This document shows positions 1 through 6,123 of a DNA stretch of 37,213 nt, in pieces; the stretch's first letter is position 1; every line of letters begins with the position of its first letter. The stretch is from an uncultured Clostridia bacterium. Its GTDB lineage: Bacteria; Bacillota; Clostridia; Oscillospirales; Acutalibacteraceae. Made by a program: the position numbers and the translations under genes. The DNA lies in NCBI GenBank assembly GCA_946627725.1, contig CAMOVW010000006.1, positions 1 to 37,213 of the forward strand, read 5' to 3'. The notes under the pieces are model-generated. The model ran no database searches, was not told where the DNA came from, and worked only from the letters and a program-made list of their open reading frames with translations.

Positions 1-578
1 GAAGCCCACATTTTTGAATGGCTGATCTGCGTAACGGTTTCCTTCACAGTTCCTATGAGCTTCGGATCTTTGCAGCGCTTCGTCCAGAGGATTTCTTTTT
101 TCACGGTCGGCATCGCGACGAGGTGCATATGATAGTGATAAACGGGATGACCGAGCTCATCCGTCGCGGCCTTATTGATTTCATCCGCGTGCATCACGGC
201 GGTGACGATATTTCGTTCTCCGTACTTGCTGCAGGCATACCGATACGCTTCTTTGTAGAACCTTTTTGCGTATTCATAACCGCCGTTCGTTTCAAAATAC
301 ATGGTGTTGACGTCGAACACGATCTCGTCAAAAAGCACCGCGTCGGCTTTCAATCCTCTGCGTGAAATCTCTCCGGATTCTTCCATTGAGAGAAGAATAT
401 CCATATATGATTTGTCGCCGGGATCTTTGAAATGCACGTTCATCGGGATGCGTTCCGGGTCCACGTTAACGTTCCCGTAGTCGTTGTTCTTCCGCTCGTT
501 ATGCCGTTCGATCACCCCGATTTTTGACGCAGTGTACGTCTTTACTCTGGCGCAGCTCATATTGTTTTCGTTAGCCAT
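1..578 (-). CDS. mob: MobV-family relaxase (plasmid recombination/mobilization protein), C-terminus cut by window edge
   Basis: This frame is open from an ATG at 578 to the window edge and is missing from the ORF track because its stop lies outside. The N-terminal 190 or so residues read as a MobV/Pre relaxase. There is an early 'HNERKNNDYGN' block (family motif I), and about 130 residues in 'HADE' followed by 'HYHMHLVAMPT', the His-rich metal-binding motif III. MobV enzymes nick oriT and carry the 5' end during mobilization of plasmids and integrative elements. A good ribosome site (aaaggaggg) lies just upstream. An oriT-like hairpin sits about 40-75 bases before the start, as in pMV158-type systems. 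The family is usually 400-500 aa, so more than half is outside the window. Confidence 0.9.
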   Translation of the reverse strand, partial: MANENNMSCARVKTYTASKIGVIERHNERKNNDYGNVNVDPERIPMNVHFKDPGDKSYMDILLSMEESGEISRRGLKADAVLFDEIVFDVNTMYFETNGGYEYAKRFYKEAYRYACSKYGERNIVTAVMHADEINKAATDELGHPVYHYHMHLVAMPTVKKEILWTKRCKDPKLIGTVKETVTQISHSKMWA

Positions 579-616
579 TGGCGTTCCCTCCTTTCCTTCA
601 GAATCTCGCAGAGCGC

Positions 617-659
617 GTTACACAAGATTCTGTCGAATCTGTGTAACCCACTATGACAC
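617..659 (-). other. oriT: Candidate oriT of the MobV relaxase (hairpin plus nic-like sequence)
   Basis: The arms GTTACACAAGATTC and GAATCTGTGTAAC form a 13-bp inverted repeat with a four-base loop and one bulged A. On the minus strand the arm is preceded by CATAGTGGGTTACAC, which matches the core of the pMV158 MobM nick region (TAGTGTG/TTA) at all but one base. By analogy the nick would fall between 647 and 646. Position directly upstream of the relaxase gene fits the family. The nic assignment is inferred from similarity recalled, not computed. Confidence 0.65.
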
Positions 660-687
660 TTTCGGATTCTCCGCAAAGTGCCGTGGG

Positions 688-707
688 CAAGGGGCAAAGC
701 CCCCTTG
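688..707 (-). terminator. GC-rich hairpin after the repA-like gene
   Basis: CAAGGGGC and GCCCCCTTG form an eight-base stem around an AAA loop, 18 bases beyond the stop of the RepA-like gene. There is no T-run on either strand, so it may be a processing or pause hairpin rather than a classical intrinsic terminator. It separates repA from the oriT region. Confidence 0.4.
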
Positions 708-724
708 ACCCCCGTGCGGCGCGC

Positions 725-1801
725 TCAGAACGGCAGGTCGTCGTCAAACAGATCTTCCTGCCTTTCCTCGCTTTCCGCATCGCCCGTCGGCAAAGTCCAA
801 TACCAGAGAAAGCCGTCTTTTTCGGATGAAACGCCGGCGTTTTTCTTGGCCTTTTTGACGGTCGATTTCTTGAAGCCGGCGGCTTCAAGCCTCGCTTCGC
901 AATCGGTCGCGGGCAGCCTTCCGTCCTTCAGCATTTCCTTTATAAAGGACGTTGCCGCATACGTTTTTTCGCTCGGTCTACCCTGTTTCGGAACGAAAGC
1001 GGCGAGCGCCTGCTCCGCCGTCAGCTCGATCTCATCGAGAAAATCGATCCCGTTTTCGTTTACCGCAAAGAGGATCGCAGAGCCCGTCGGCGCGAGATTG
1101 GACTTCACCTGGACCATCACTCTTTCGTTCGGATCGGCTTCGTTTTTCGTTCGCGCGATCGCTAAAATGCTTCTCGCCGCGCCCGCGATATCGATGGAAC
1201 CGGAGGTACGGTAAAGCGGTGAGGTCTCTTTCATTTTGTTCATGTGCGCGATGATGACGATGGCGCAGCCGGTATCCCTCGCGACGGAAATCAGGTGGTT
1301 GAATTCCGCGCGCGTTTCGTTCGCGGCGTTCAGAGAACAGCCGTCGCCGATATACGAGCTGAGCGGATCGAGAATGAGAAGCCCCGCGCAGTATCGTTCG
1401 ATCGCTTCCCGGATACGGTTGTCGCCGAAAGTCAGGTTCTTTTTGTTTTCGCTGATAAAGATCAGTCGTTCACGGTCGCCGTCGGAAGCGATGAACCGGG
1501 GCACGACGGTATCGTCCGCATCGTCCTCGGTCGTTTGGTAAATCACCGTCATCGGCTCGTGCGCGTCACTTTCATCCGTAAACGGAAGCGGTTTTCCCTG
1601 CGATAAAAGCGCGGAAAGCGACAGCATCAGCTTGCTTTTTCCGTCGCCGGGATCGCCCTGCAAAAGCGTTACCTTGCCGAAGGGGATATACGGATACCAG
1701 AGCCATCGGACCTCCTTCGGCGTGATCTCGCTCGCCCGGACGACCTCAAGTTCAACGTCGATCGGCGGTTCGTTTGGCGCGTAAGTCATTTTGATTTTCA
1801 C
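725..1801 (-). CDS. RepA-like AAA/RecA-fold ATPase of a mobilizable element
   Basis: A 358-aa RecA-fold ATPase of the hexameric RepA helicase/AAA_25 group. The Walker A motif 'GDPGDGKS' is near residue 51. A Walker B-like 'LLILDP' lies near residue 142, followed by 'VIIAHMNK' with the sensor-type His. The C-terminal 80 residues look like a winged-helix ('KSTVKKAKKNAG') and end in an acidic tail 'DLFDDDLPF'. In Clostridia such genes sit beside MobV relaxases on mobilizable elements, where they are presumed to help replication or strand separation; that role is inferred here. The start ATG at 1801 has the ribosome site AAAAAGGAGTG. The start overlaps the end of the preceding 69-aa gene by 50 bases in another frame. 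Confidence 0.85.
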   Translation of the reverse strand: MKIKMTYAPNEPPIDVELEVVRASEITPKEVRWLWYPYIPFGKVTLLQGDPGDGKSKLMLSLSALLSQGKPLPFTDESDAHEPMTVIYQTTEDDADDTVVPRFIASDGDRERLIFISENKKNLTFGDNRIREAIERYCAGLLILDPLSSYIGDGCSLNAANETRAEFNHLISVARDTGCAIVIIAHMNKMKETSPLYRTSGSIDIAGAARSILAIARTKNEADPNERVMVQVKSNLAPTGSAILFAVNENGIDFLDEIELTAEQALAAFVPKQGRPSEKTYAATSFIKEMLKDGRLPATDCEARLEAAGFKKSTVKKAKKNAGVSSEKDGFLWYWTLPTGDAESEERQEDLFDDDLPF

Positions 1802-1961
1802 TCCTTTTTGAAATATATTTCGGGCAATTGAGGATCGCGGCGCGGAAGCTCTGTTTGCATTTACGCATGCAATGCAAACAAATTTCGTTATATGATCTCC
1901 GTCCGCGATCGTTCAGAAAGAACGCCCAATCCTTTCTGAACAACGTGGGTAATTTCAGCAT
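1752..1961 (-). CDS. Small Cys-rich protein (69 aa) overlapping the repA-like gene
   Basis: The ORF track shows a 135-aa frame, but a strong ribosome site (GGGAGGTGATTCG) lies directly before the internal ATG at 1961, and a strong terminator sits inside the upstream part. The 69-aa product contains 'CLHCMRKCKQSFRAAILNCP', a CxxCx3C-x10-C pattern typical of a small zinc-ribbon-like or metal-binding fold. I have a general memory of similar small proteins next to repA and mob genes in Firmicute elements but cannot give a family name. It probably leads the operon 69-aa gene, repA, oriT, mob. The 50-base overlap with repA suggests translational coupling. No function is assigned. Confidence 0.65.
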   Translation of the reverse strand: MLKLPTLFRKDWAFFLNDRGRRSYNEICLHCMRKCKQSFRAAILNCPKYISKRSENQNDLRAKRTADRR

Positions 1962-2013
1962 CGAATCACCTCCCTTCGTTTTTTCGGCTGCTGCCGACAG
2001 CCGGAGATTGGCA

Positions 2014-2050
2014 TAAAAAAAGAACCTGTTCTTTTTACGGAACGGGTCCT
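2014..2050 (-). terminator. Intrinsic terminator (minus strand)
   Basis: On the minus strand GGACCCGTTC and GAACAGGTTC form a ten-base stem (one G-U pair, one mismatch) around CGTAAAAA, followed directly by TTTTTTT. No convincing coding region precedes it on this strand, so it may end a short RNA or leader transcribed from about 2160. Confidence 0.75.
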
Positions 2051-2168
2051 TATGTAAAACGGTATTCGGTTTTTTCGGCAACCTCTTCCACGGGTGCGCC
2101 GACTTAACAACTTCTTGAATACTTGCCGGGGAAGAGAACGTGTTTTCCTCTCCCTCCACTATATCTAT
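2051..2168 (-). ncRNA. Possible short structured RNA or leader ending in the terminator
   Basis: Between an AT-rich stretch near 2165 and the terminator at 2050 the minus strand can fold. GGGAGAG pairs with CTCTTCCC near 2151-2125 (one bulge), and GGTT pairs with AACC just before the terminator. The frame that covers it (GTG at 2159) has no ribosome site and unconvincing composition. It could be a regulatory RNA of the element or an attenuator ahead of the 69-aa gene. No known RNA family is recognised. Confidence 0.3.
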
Positions 2169-2199
2169 ATCCGAAATTTTGATTTTCGCCGATAATCGC

Positions 2200-2274
2200 G
2201 TGACAAATGATTTGGGATGCCTGTGACAAAATCATTTTCGCACATTCGACATCGTTCCGCTCTTTTGATATGAT
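2200..2274 (+). promoter_or_regulatory. Divergent control region: inverted/direct repeats and a weak promoter
   Basis: GTGACAAA occurs at 2200 and again at 2223. AAATGATTT (2205-2213) and AAATCATTT (2229-2237) form an inverted repeat with arms about 24 bases apart. This could be an operator between the minus-strand replication/mobilization operon and the plus-strand tnpV pair. A weak promoter for the latter is TTCGAC (2245-2250), 18 bases, TATGAT (2269-2274). Confidence 0.4.
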
Positions 2275-2306
2275 GAAAACGCAAAAAAAGAAGCGGAGGT
2301 TTTATC

Positions 2307-2468
2307 ATGCGAGAGAAAAGAATCAAAATCAGTTTTACGGATTTCGAGTGCAACCTGCTGATCAACGGTATCAACGAATGGAGGAACATGCTGCTTGAAA
2401 TAGACTATCCGACCGAAGACGTTGACGCGCTACTGCTCAAGCTCATAAAAAAGGCGGAGGGTAAATGA
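2307..2468 (+). CDS. Small conserved protein (53 aa) upstream of tnpV
   Basis: This ATG frame has the ribosome site GCGGAGG seven bases upstream and is too short for the ORF track. The product starts 'MREKRIKISFTDFE' and continues with an amphipathic helix ('LINGINEWRNMLLE', 'DALLLKLIKKAE'). Proteins with this layout (beta strand start, 'N.LNE.RN.L', 'LLLKL') are common beside tnpV in clostridial elements; the role is unknown. The stop lies one base before the tnpV start, and the shared GGAGGG near the end serves tnpV, so the two are co-translated. Confidence 0.75.
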   Translation: MREKRIKISFTDFECNLLINGINEWRNMLLEIDYPTEDVDALLLKLIKKAEGK

Positions 2469-2469
2469 T

Positions 2470-2892
2470 ATGAAGAAATATATCATCGACGAACGAACCG
2501 GCTGGGAGTATGAACTGATCGGCGAGCAGTATTATCCCACCGGCAGGGCGATGCGAAACGGCGTGATGACGCCGAGCGAACTACCCGAGGATAACGGGCC
2601 GGGAGAAGAAAGGCCGATCGGCGTATGGGGGCAGCGGCATTTGCGCTACATCCGGCAATACAAGAAATCGTTATATCTCGATTTGTTCATGTCCGGAACG
2701 CTGAACGCCTACCTTGCCGATATCAACGTTCAGGCAGAGAATTCCTTCTCCCGGCTGGTAAAAGAAATGGCTGCGCGAGAGGGCGTGACCGAAAAACTCA
2801 AAGCCGACGATCAAATGGCTTGGGTACAGCGGATGAATAACATACGAAACCGAGCAACGGAACTGATAAATCAAGAATTGATTGTTATTTGA
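2470..2892 (+). CDS. tnpV: TnpV family transposon-associated protein
   Basis: The 140-aa product matches the TnpV family known from Tn4451-type elements. It has an N-terminal 'YELIGEQYYPT', then 'IGVWGQRHLRYI', 'LYLDLFMSGTLNAYLADI', and a C-terminal 'ADDQMAWVQRMNNIRNRATE' block that is the best conserved part of the family. Length is normal for TnpV. Its molecular function is not established; it is a reliable marker of mobilizable elements. It follows the 53-aa gene with a one-base gap. Confidence 0.9.
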   Translation: MKKYIIDERTGWEYELIGEQYYPTGRAMRNGVMTPSELPEDNGPGEERPIGVWGQRHLRYIRQYKKSLYLDLFMSGTLNAYLADINVQAENSFSRLVKEMAAREGVTEKLKADDQMAWVQRMNNIRNRATELINQELIVI

Positions 2893-2910
2893 TGCGTTTT
2901 ATGTTAGAAT
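2882..2910 (+). promoter_or_regulatory. Promoter for the HEAT-repeat gene
   Basis: TTGTTA (2882-2887), 17 bases, TAGAAT (2905-2910) fits a sigma-A promoter and lies about 45 bases before the TTG start of the next gene. It overlaps the end of tnpV. A separate TTGACA at 2923 has no matching -10. Confidence 0.45.
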
Positions 2911-2953
2911 AGGAATCGTTTGTTGACACTATAGATCGCGAGGTGATGGCGGG

Positions 2954-3559
2954 TTGACCGAATCGGAGTTATACAAAACGCTGGGGGCGCTGACGAAAAA
3001 CAAAGAGGAATGGAAAGCGAACGTCCCGTACGTCTCGTCGCTTCTTTCTTCTGATTCCGTTAAGATACGGGCAAAGGCGCTGTGGCTGCTGGGCGAAATG
3101 GGCCTATGCCATCCCGACGCCGTGCGGGACAGCGTTTCAATGATTGCGGATTTCCTGGATTCCGAAGAACCGCTGCTGCGGGAGCGGGCCCTTAACGCCT
3201 TGGGCAGGATCGGGCGCGGCAACTTCGATTTGATCGAGCCGTATTGGGCGGGGTTGTTCCGGTTTGCCGATGATAAAGAAGCAAGCGTCAGATTAAGCTT
3301 TATCTGGGCGTCGGAGAATATCGCCATCGACACGCCGGACCCGTACCGGGACTATATGCCGATATATGTCGGGTTGCTGCGGGATCCCGACGACAAGGTG
3401 CGTATGGAATCGCCGGAGATCTTCCGCGTTCTCGGAAAGCGCCGCCCGGAATTCGTGCTGCCCTATATCGATACGCTGCAACAAATCGCGGGGACCGATG
3501 ATAATCGGGTGGTAAGGATCCACTGCGCCGGGGCGATCAAAGCGACGGAAAGAACGTGA
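2954..3559 (+). CDS. HEAT-repeat protein
   Basis: A 201-aa protein made of repeating helical pairs. Examples are 'VKIRAKALWLLGEMG' (about residues 36-50), 'PLLRERALNALGRIG', 'ASVRLSFIWASENIA' and 'DKVRMESPEIFRVLG', ending with 'NRVVRIHCAGAIKA'. These are HEAT/ARM-type scaffolding repeats with no catalytic motif visible. HEAT proteins of this size bind partners or, in the AlkD group, damaged DNA; nothing here allows a choice. The start is TTG, because the nearby ATG at 2946 meets a stop after three codons and AGGTG lies about nine bases before the TTG. It has its own promoter and terminator, so it is probably monocistronic. Confidence 0.75.
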   Translation: MTESELYKTLGALTKNKEEWKANVPYVSSLLSSDSVKIRAKALWLLGEMGLCHPDAVRDSVSMIADFLDSEEPLLRERALNALGRIGRGNFDLIEPYWAGLFRFADDKEASVRLSFIWASENIAIDTPDPYRDYMPIYVGLLRDPDDKVRMESPEIFRVLGKRRPEFVLPYIDTLQQIAGTDDNRVVRIHCAGAIKATERT

Positions 3560-3601
3560 AAAACAGCGGGACGGTCAGACGTACTGTCTTAAACATCTGA
3601 T

Positions 3602-3641
3602 AAAAGTAAGCCGGCGGGGGTCCTCCGCCGGTTGCTTTTTA
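3602..3641. terminator. Bidirectional terminator between converging genes
   Basis: CCGGCGG (3611-3617) and CCGCCGG (3625-3631) form a perfect seven-base stem followed by TTGCTTTTT on the plus strand and by CTTACTTTTA on the minus strand. It separates the HEAT gene from the long minus-strand array ending with DUF4250. Confidence 0.85.
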
Positions 3642-3650
3642 TCATTTGAT

Positions 3651-3833
3651 TTAACACTTTATAAACTGATTCCGTTGACGGTCGTAGAAATAACCGATCG
3701 CGGACAGCTTCGCTTCCAGCGCGGCGCGGTCCTCGTTGAGATCTTCGCAAAGCGCGTCGAGATCTGCGTAATAATCCCGCAGTTTCGTATTCACCACGCT
3801 CATCAGCAAAAGCGGGTCTTTGGGCAGAATCAT
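3651..3833 (-). CDS. DUF4250 family protein
   Basis: The 60-aa sequence matches the DUF4250 pattern closely: 'LPKDPLLLMSVVNTKLRDYYADLDALCEDL', then 'DRAALEAKLSAIGYFYD...NQF'. It is a short soluble helical protein of unknown function, common in Clostridia, and length is normal for the family. It is the last gene of the operon DUF3793, ABC, ABC, membrane protein, DUF4250, and the bidirectional terminator follows within ten bases of its stop. The ATG at 3833 has GGAGCGTGAT upstream. Confidence 0.85.
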   Translation of the reverse strand: MILPKDPLLLMSVVNTKLRDYYADLDALCEDLNEDRAALEAKLSAIGYFYDRQRNQFIKC

Positions 3834-3875
3834 GGCATCACGCTCCGTTCTTCACGTTACTTAAACATACTTCCG

Positions 3876-4355
3876 TTAAAAAAGCAATACTACGAGTCCG
3901 GCTACTACGGCGGCTCCCGCGATCCAGATCAGCGTCAGGATCCCGCGCTTTTTCAGTATTTGCGGCCATGTCTGAACGAACGGGATGCCCTCCGTGCCGG
4001 GGATGATCCAGAATTTGCTGTGCCCGACCCACAGGCGGTCGATCACGACGCCGTCGTACCAGTTCATGACTTCAAGGAACAGCAGCGCCTGCCAATAGGC
4101 CGTTCCGAACGTGCTTGCGCCGTTCCAGAGCCCGATGATCAGCACCAGCACGGCCAGCAGAACAAGGAGGAACGGGATCATGAACCGTTTTCTTTTTTTC
4201 GCAACCGTTTCCCGGTCCGTCAGACCAAGCTCAAACACTTTTTCCTGCACCGGCTTCGGGTAAAAAAACAGGCCGTTCAGCGCGTTGTTCCCCACGCCTA
4301 ACTTTACCATAAGCGTAAACAGCCCGCAAAACAGGATCAGTTGTAAAACGATCAT
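3876..4355 (-). CDS. Small polytopic membrane protein (paralogue family A)
   Basis: 159 aa with about four hydrophobic segments: residues 1-20, 60-80, 83-100 and 140-159. It shares with the protein at 16678-17169 the soluble block '(K/R)TVELGL/KVFELGLT' before the second segment and the pattern 'D..(V/I)DR.W..H(S/T)K.W.IPGTE' between segments three and four. The protein at 15270-15770 is a more distant third copy. No known function is recognised. It sits 24 bases after the second ABC gene and is clearly in that operon, so it may be an accessory membrane subunit of the transporter. Confidence 0.75.
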   Translation of the reverse strand: MIVLQLILFCGLFTLMVKLGVGNNALNGLFFYPKPVQEKVFELGLTDRETVAKKRKRFMIPFLLVLLAVLVLIIGLWNGASTFGTAYWQALLFLEVMNWYDGVVIDRLWVGHSKFWIIPGTEGIPFVQTWPQILKKRGILTLIWIAGAAVVAGLVVLLF

Positions 4356-4379
4356 TTCCGGTTTTTCCTCCGTTCCTGC

Positions 4380-6122
4380 TTATATTCTCCACTTCATAGA
4401 GGCAGATTGCAGAGAGAGCATCCGGGCGAAAAGCCCGTTTTCGTTTTGCAGGAGTTCTGCGGGCGAGCCTTCTTCTGCGACCTTGCCGTCCTTCAACACC
4501 ACGATCTTATCCGCCGCCTCCACGGTGCGCATCCGGTGCGCGATAACGAGGACCGTTTTACCGGCGAGCAGACGCGAAAGCGCGCCCTGCACCTTTGTTT
4601 CGTTTTCCACGTCAAGCGAAGCGGTCGCCTCATCAAGAAGTACGATCGGCGCGTCCTTTAAGAGCGCGCGGGCAATGGAGATGCGCTGACGCTCGCCGCC
4701 GGAGAGCTTTGTGCCGTTTTCTCCGATCGCCGTTTGATACCCGTCCGGAAGCTTTTCAACGAATTCGTCGCAATTCGCCGCCTTTGCCGCCGCGAGGACT
4801 TCCTCGTCGGTCGCGCCGTGTCTGCCGAGACGGATGTTCTCCATAACGGTATCGTCAAACAGCACGACGTCCTGAAATACCATGGAATAATCGGTAAGAA
4901 GCACTTCCGGATCAACGGTCGATATGTCCACGCCACCGACTTTTATCTTTCCGCCGTTTATATCCCACAACCGCGCCGCAAGACGTGCGCAGGTGCTCTT
5001 TCCGGAGCCGGAGGGACCTACGAGCGCCGTGACTTCGCCCTCTTTGGCGGTGAAACTGACGCCGCGGAGCACCTCGTGATCGTCGTAGGCGAAGCTGACG
5101 TTTTCAAACGTGATGTCGTGTCCGTCGGGTTTGAACGTTTCCGCGCCTTCCGCCGTCGGCGTGTCGTAGATTTCATTGAGACGGCTTGCGGAAACCTGAG
5201 AAACGAACATCTCAGCGATCAGTGCGAGCGACTGGTCGAACGGAGCGTAGATACGGGTGATGACCATGAGGAACATGAACATCAGCATAAAGTCGATCTT
5301 TCCGGACAGGATGAGCGCCGCGCCGGTGAGGATCGTCGTCGCTACGCCGAGACGCATGATGACCGAAGCGCCGTTGACGAACAGACCGATCGTCAGCTCT
5401 CCGCTTCTCATTGTTTTCTCAACACGGTCGATCTTCTTGTTCAGGCGGTCAAGATACTCTTTTTCGCGGTTGGTCGCTCTGATCTCGCGGATGTTCTCAA
5501 GCGATTCCTGAATATTGTCGGATACCGCCACAGCTTCGGATTTCAGTTTTACGGAAGCGCGCTTCTGCAGCTTCCTGCTTCCGAAAAGCAGGATGAACGC
5601 GACAGGAACGCCCCACAGGCAGGCGATCGCCATGCGCCAGTCGTAGATAAGCAGCACGACCGCGATGATCGCCGTTGAAATATACGCGCCGTAAAGGTAA
5701 CCGAGGCAGTGAGACCATACATGCTCCAAACGGTTGACGTCGCCCATGACGGTCTCGGTCAGATCCGCGAGATCGCGTTTTCCGAAATATCCGAGCGGAA
5801 GTCTGCGCAGCCGTTCCGCAAGCGTGATGCGCGTGTCTTTTATCTCTCTGTAAACAAGTCCGTAGGTATTATGATACTGCTGCAGGTGCGTAATAAACGA
5901 CAAAACGACGAACGCGGCGACAAGCCCGATAAAGAGCCATGCGTTCGGCAGAGCGTCGCCGCCCGTCAGCGTGTTCATATACTTCTGCATCAGAAAATAC
6001 AGGATGCCCATGCCCGCCATCATAAGTAAATTGACGACCACGGTCCAGACGGCGCCGACTCTCGTGTTTCTTAAGCCCTTATCGGTCAGCGCGTATTTCT
6101 TTTTCAGTTTTTCCCCCATCAT
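4380..6122 (-). CDS. ABC transporter half-subunit, exporter fold (Irt/Ybt-like), second of pair
   Basis: A 580-aa fused membrane and ATPase half-transporter. Six membrane segments fill residues 1-310. The ATPase follows with Walker A 'GPSGSGKST', signature 'LSGGERQR', Walker B 'IVLLDEATASLD' and switch 'VIAHRM'. It starts two bases after the stop of the other half-transporter, so the two surely form a heterodimer. In this exporter-fold family the pairs nearest in organisation are IrtAB and YbtPQ, which import metallophores despite their exporter architecture. The DtxR-type site before DUF3793 supports a metal-related role. Multidrug or peptide export remains possible. Confidence 0.85.
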   Translation of the reverse strand: MMGEKLKKKYALTDKGLRNTRVGAVWTVVVNLLMMAGMGILYFLMQKYMNTLTGGDALPNAWLFIGLVAAFVVLSFITHLQQYHNTYGLVYREIKDTRITLAERLRRLPLGYFGKRDLADLTETVMGDVNRLEHVWSHCLGYLYGAYISTAIIAVVLLIYDWRMAIACLWGVPVAFILLFGSRKLQKRASVKLKSEAVAVSDNIQESLENIREIRATNREKEYLDRLNKKIDRVEKTMRSGELTIGLFVNGASVIMRLGVATTILTGAALILSGKIDFMLMFMFLMVITRIYAPFDQSLALIAEMFVSQVSASRLNEIYDTPTAEGAETFKPDGHDITFENVSFAYDDHEVLRGVSFTAKEGEVTALVGPSGSGKSTCARLAARLWDINGGKIKVGGVDISTVDPEVLLTDYSMVFQDVVLFDDTVMENIRLGRHGATDEEVLAAAKAANCDEFVEKLPDGYQTAIGENGTKLSGGERQRISIARALLKDAPIVLLDEATASLDVENETKVQGALSRLLAGKTVLVIAHRMRTVEAADKIVVLKDGKVAEEGSPAELLQNENGLFARMLSLQSASMKWRI

Positions 6123-6123
6123 T

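Noticed and set aside
18-365. 115-aa plus-strand ORF at the left edge
   Set aside because: Antisense to the MobV relaxase frame, which shows the 'HYHMHLVAMP' and 'HNERKN' motifs.
2165-2398. Overlapping 74-aa minus and 63-aa plus ORFs
   Set aside because: Both are shadows of the control region and of the 53-aa gene at 2307-2468, which has a proper ribosome site.
2923-2928. TTGACA as the -35 of the HEAT-gene promoter
   Set aside because: No -10-like hexamer lies 16-18 bases downstream; TTGTTA-N17-TAGAAT slightly upstream is the better candidate.
4734-5678. 314-aa plus-strand ORF
   Set aside because: Antisense to the ABC half-transporter that has intact Walker A, signature and Walker B motifs.
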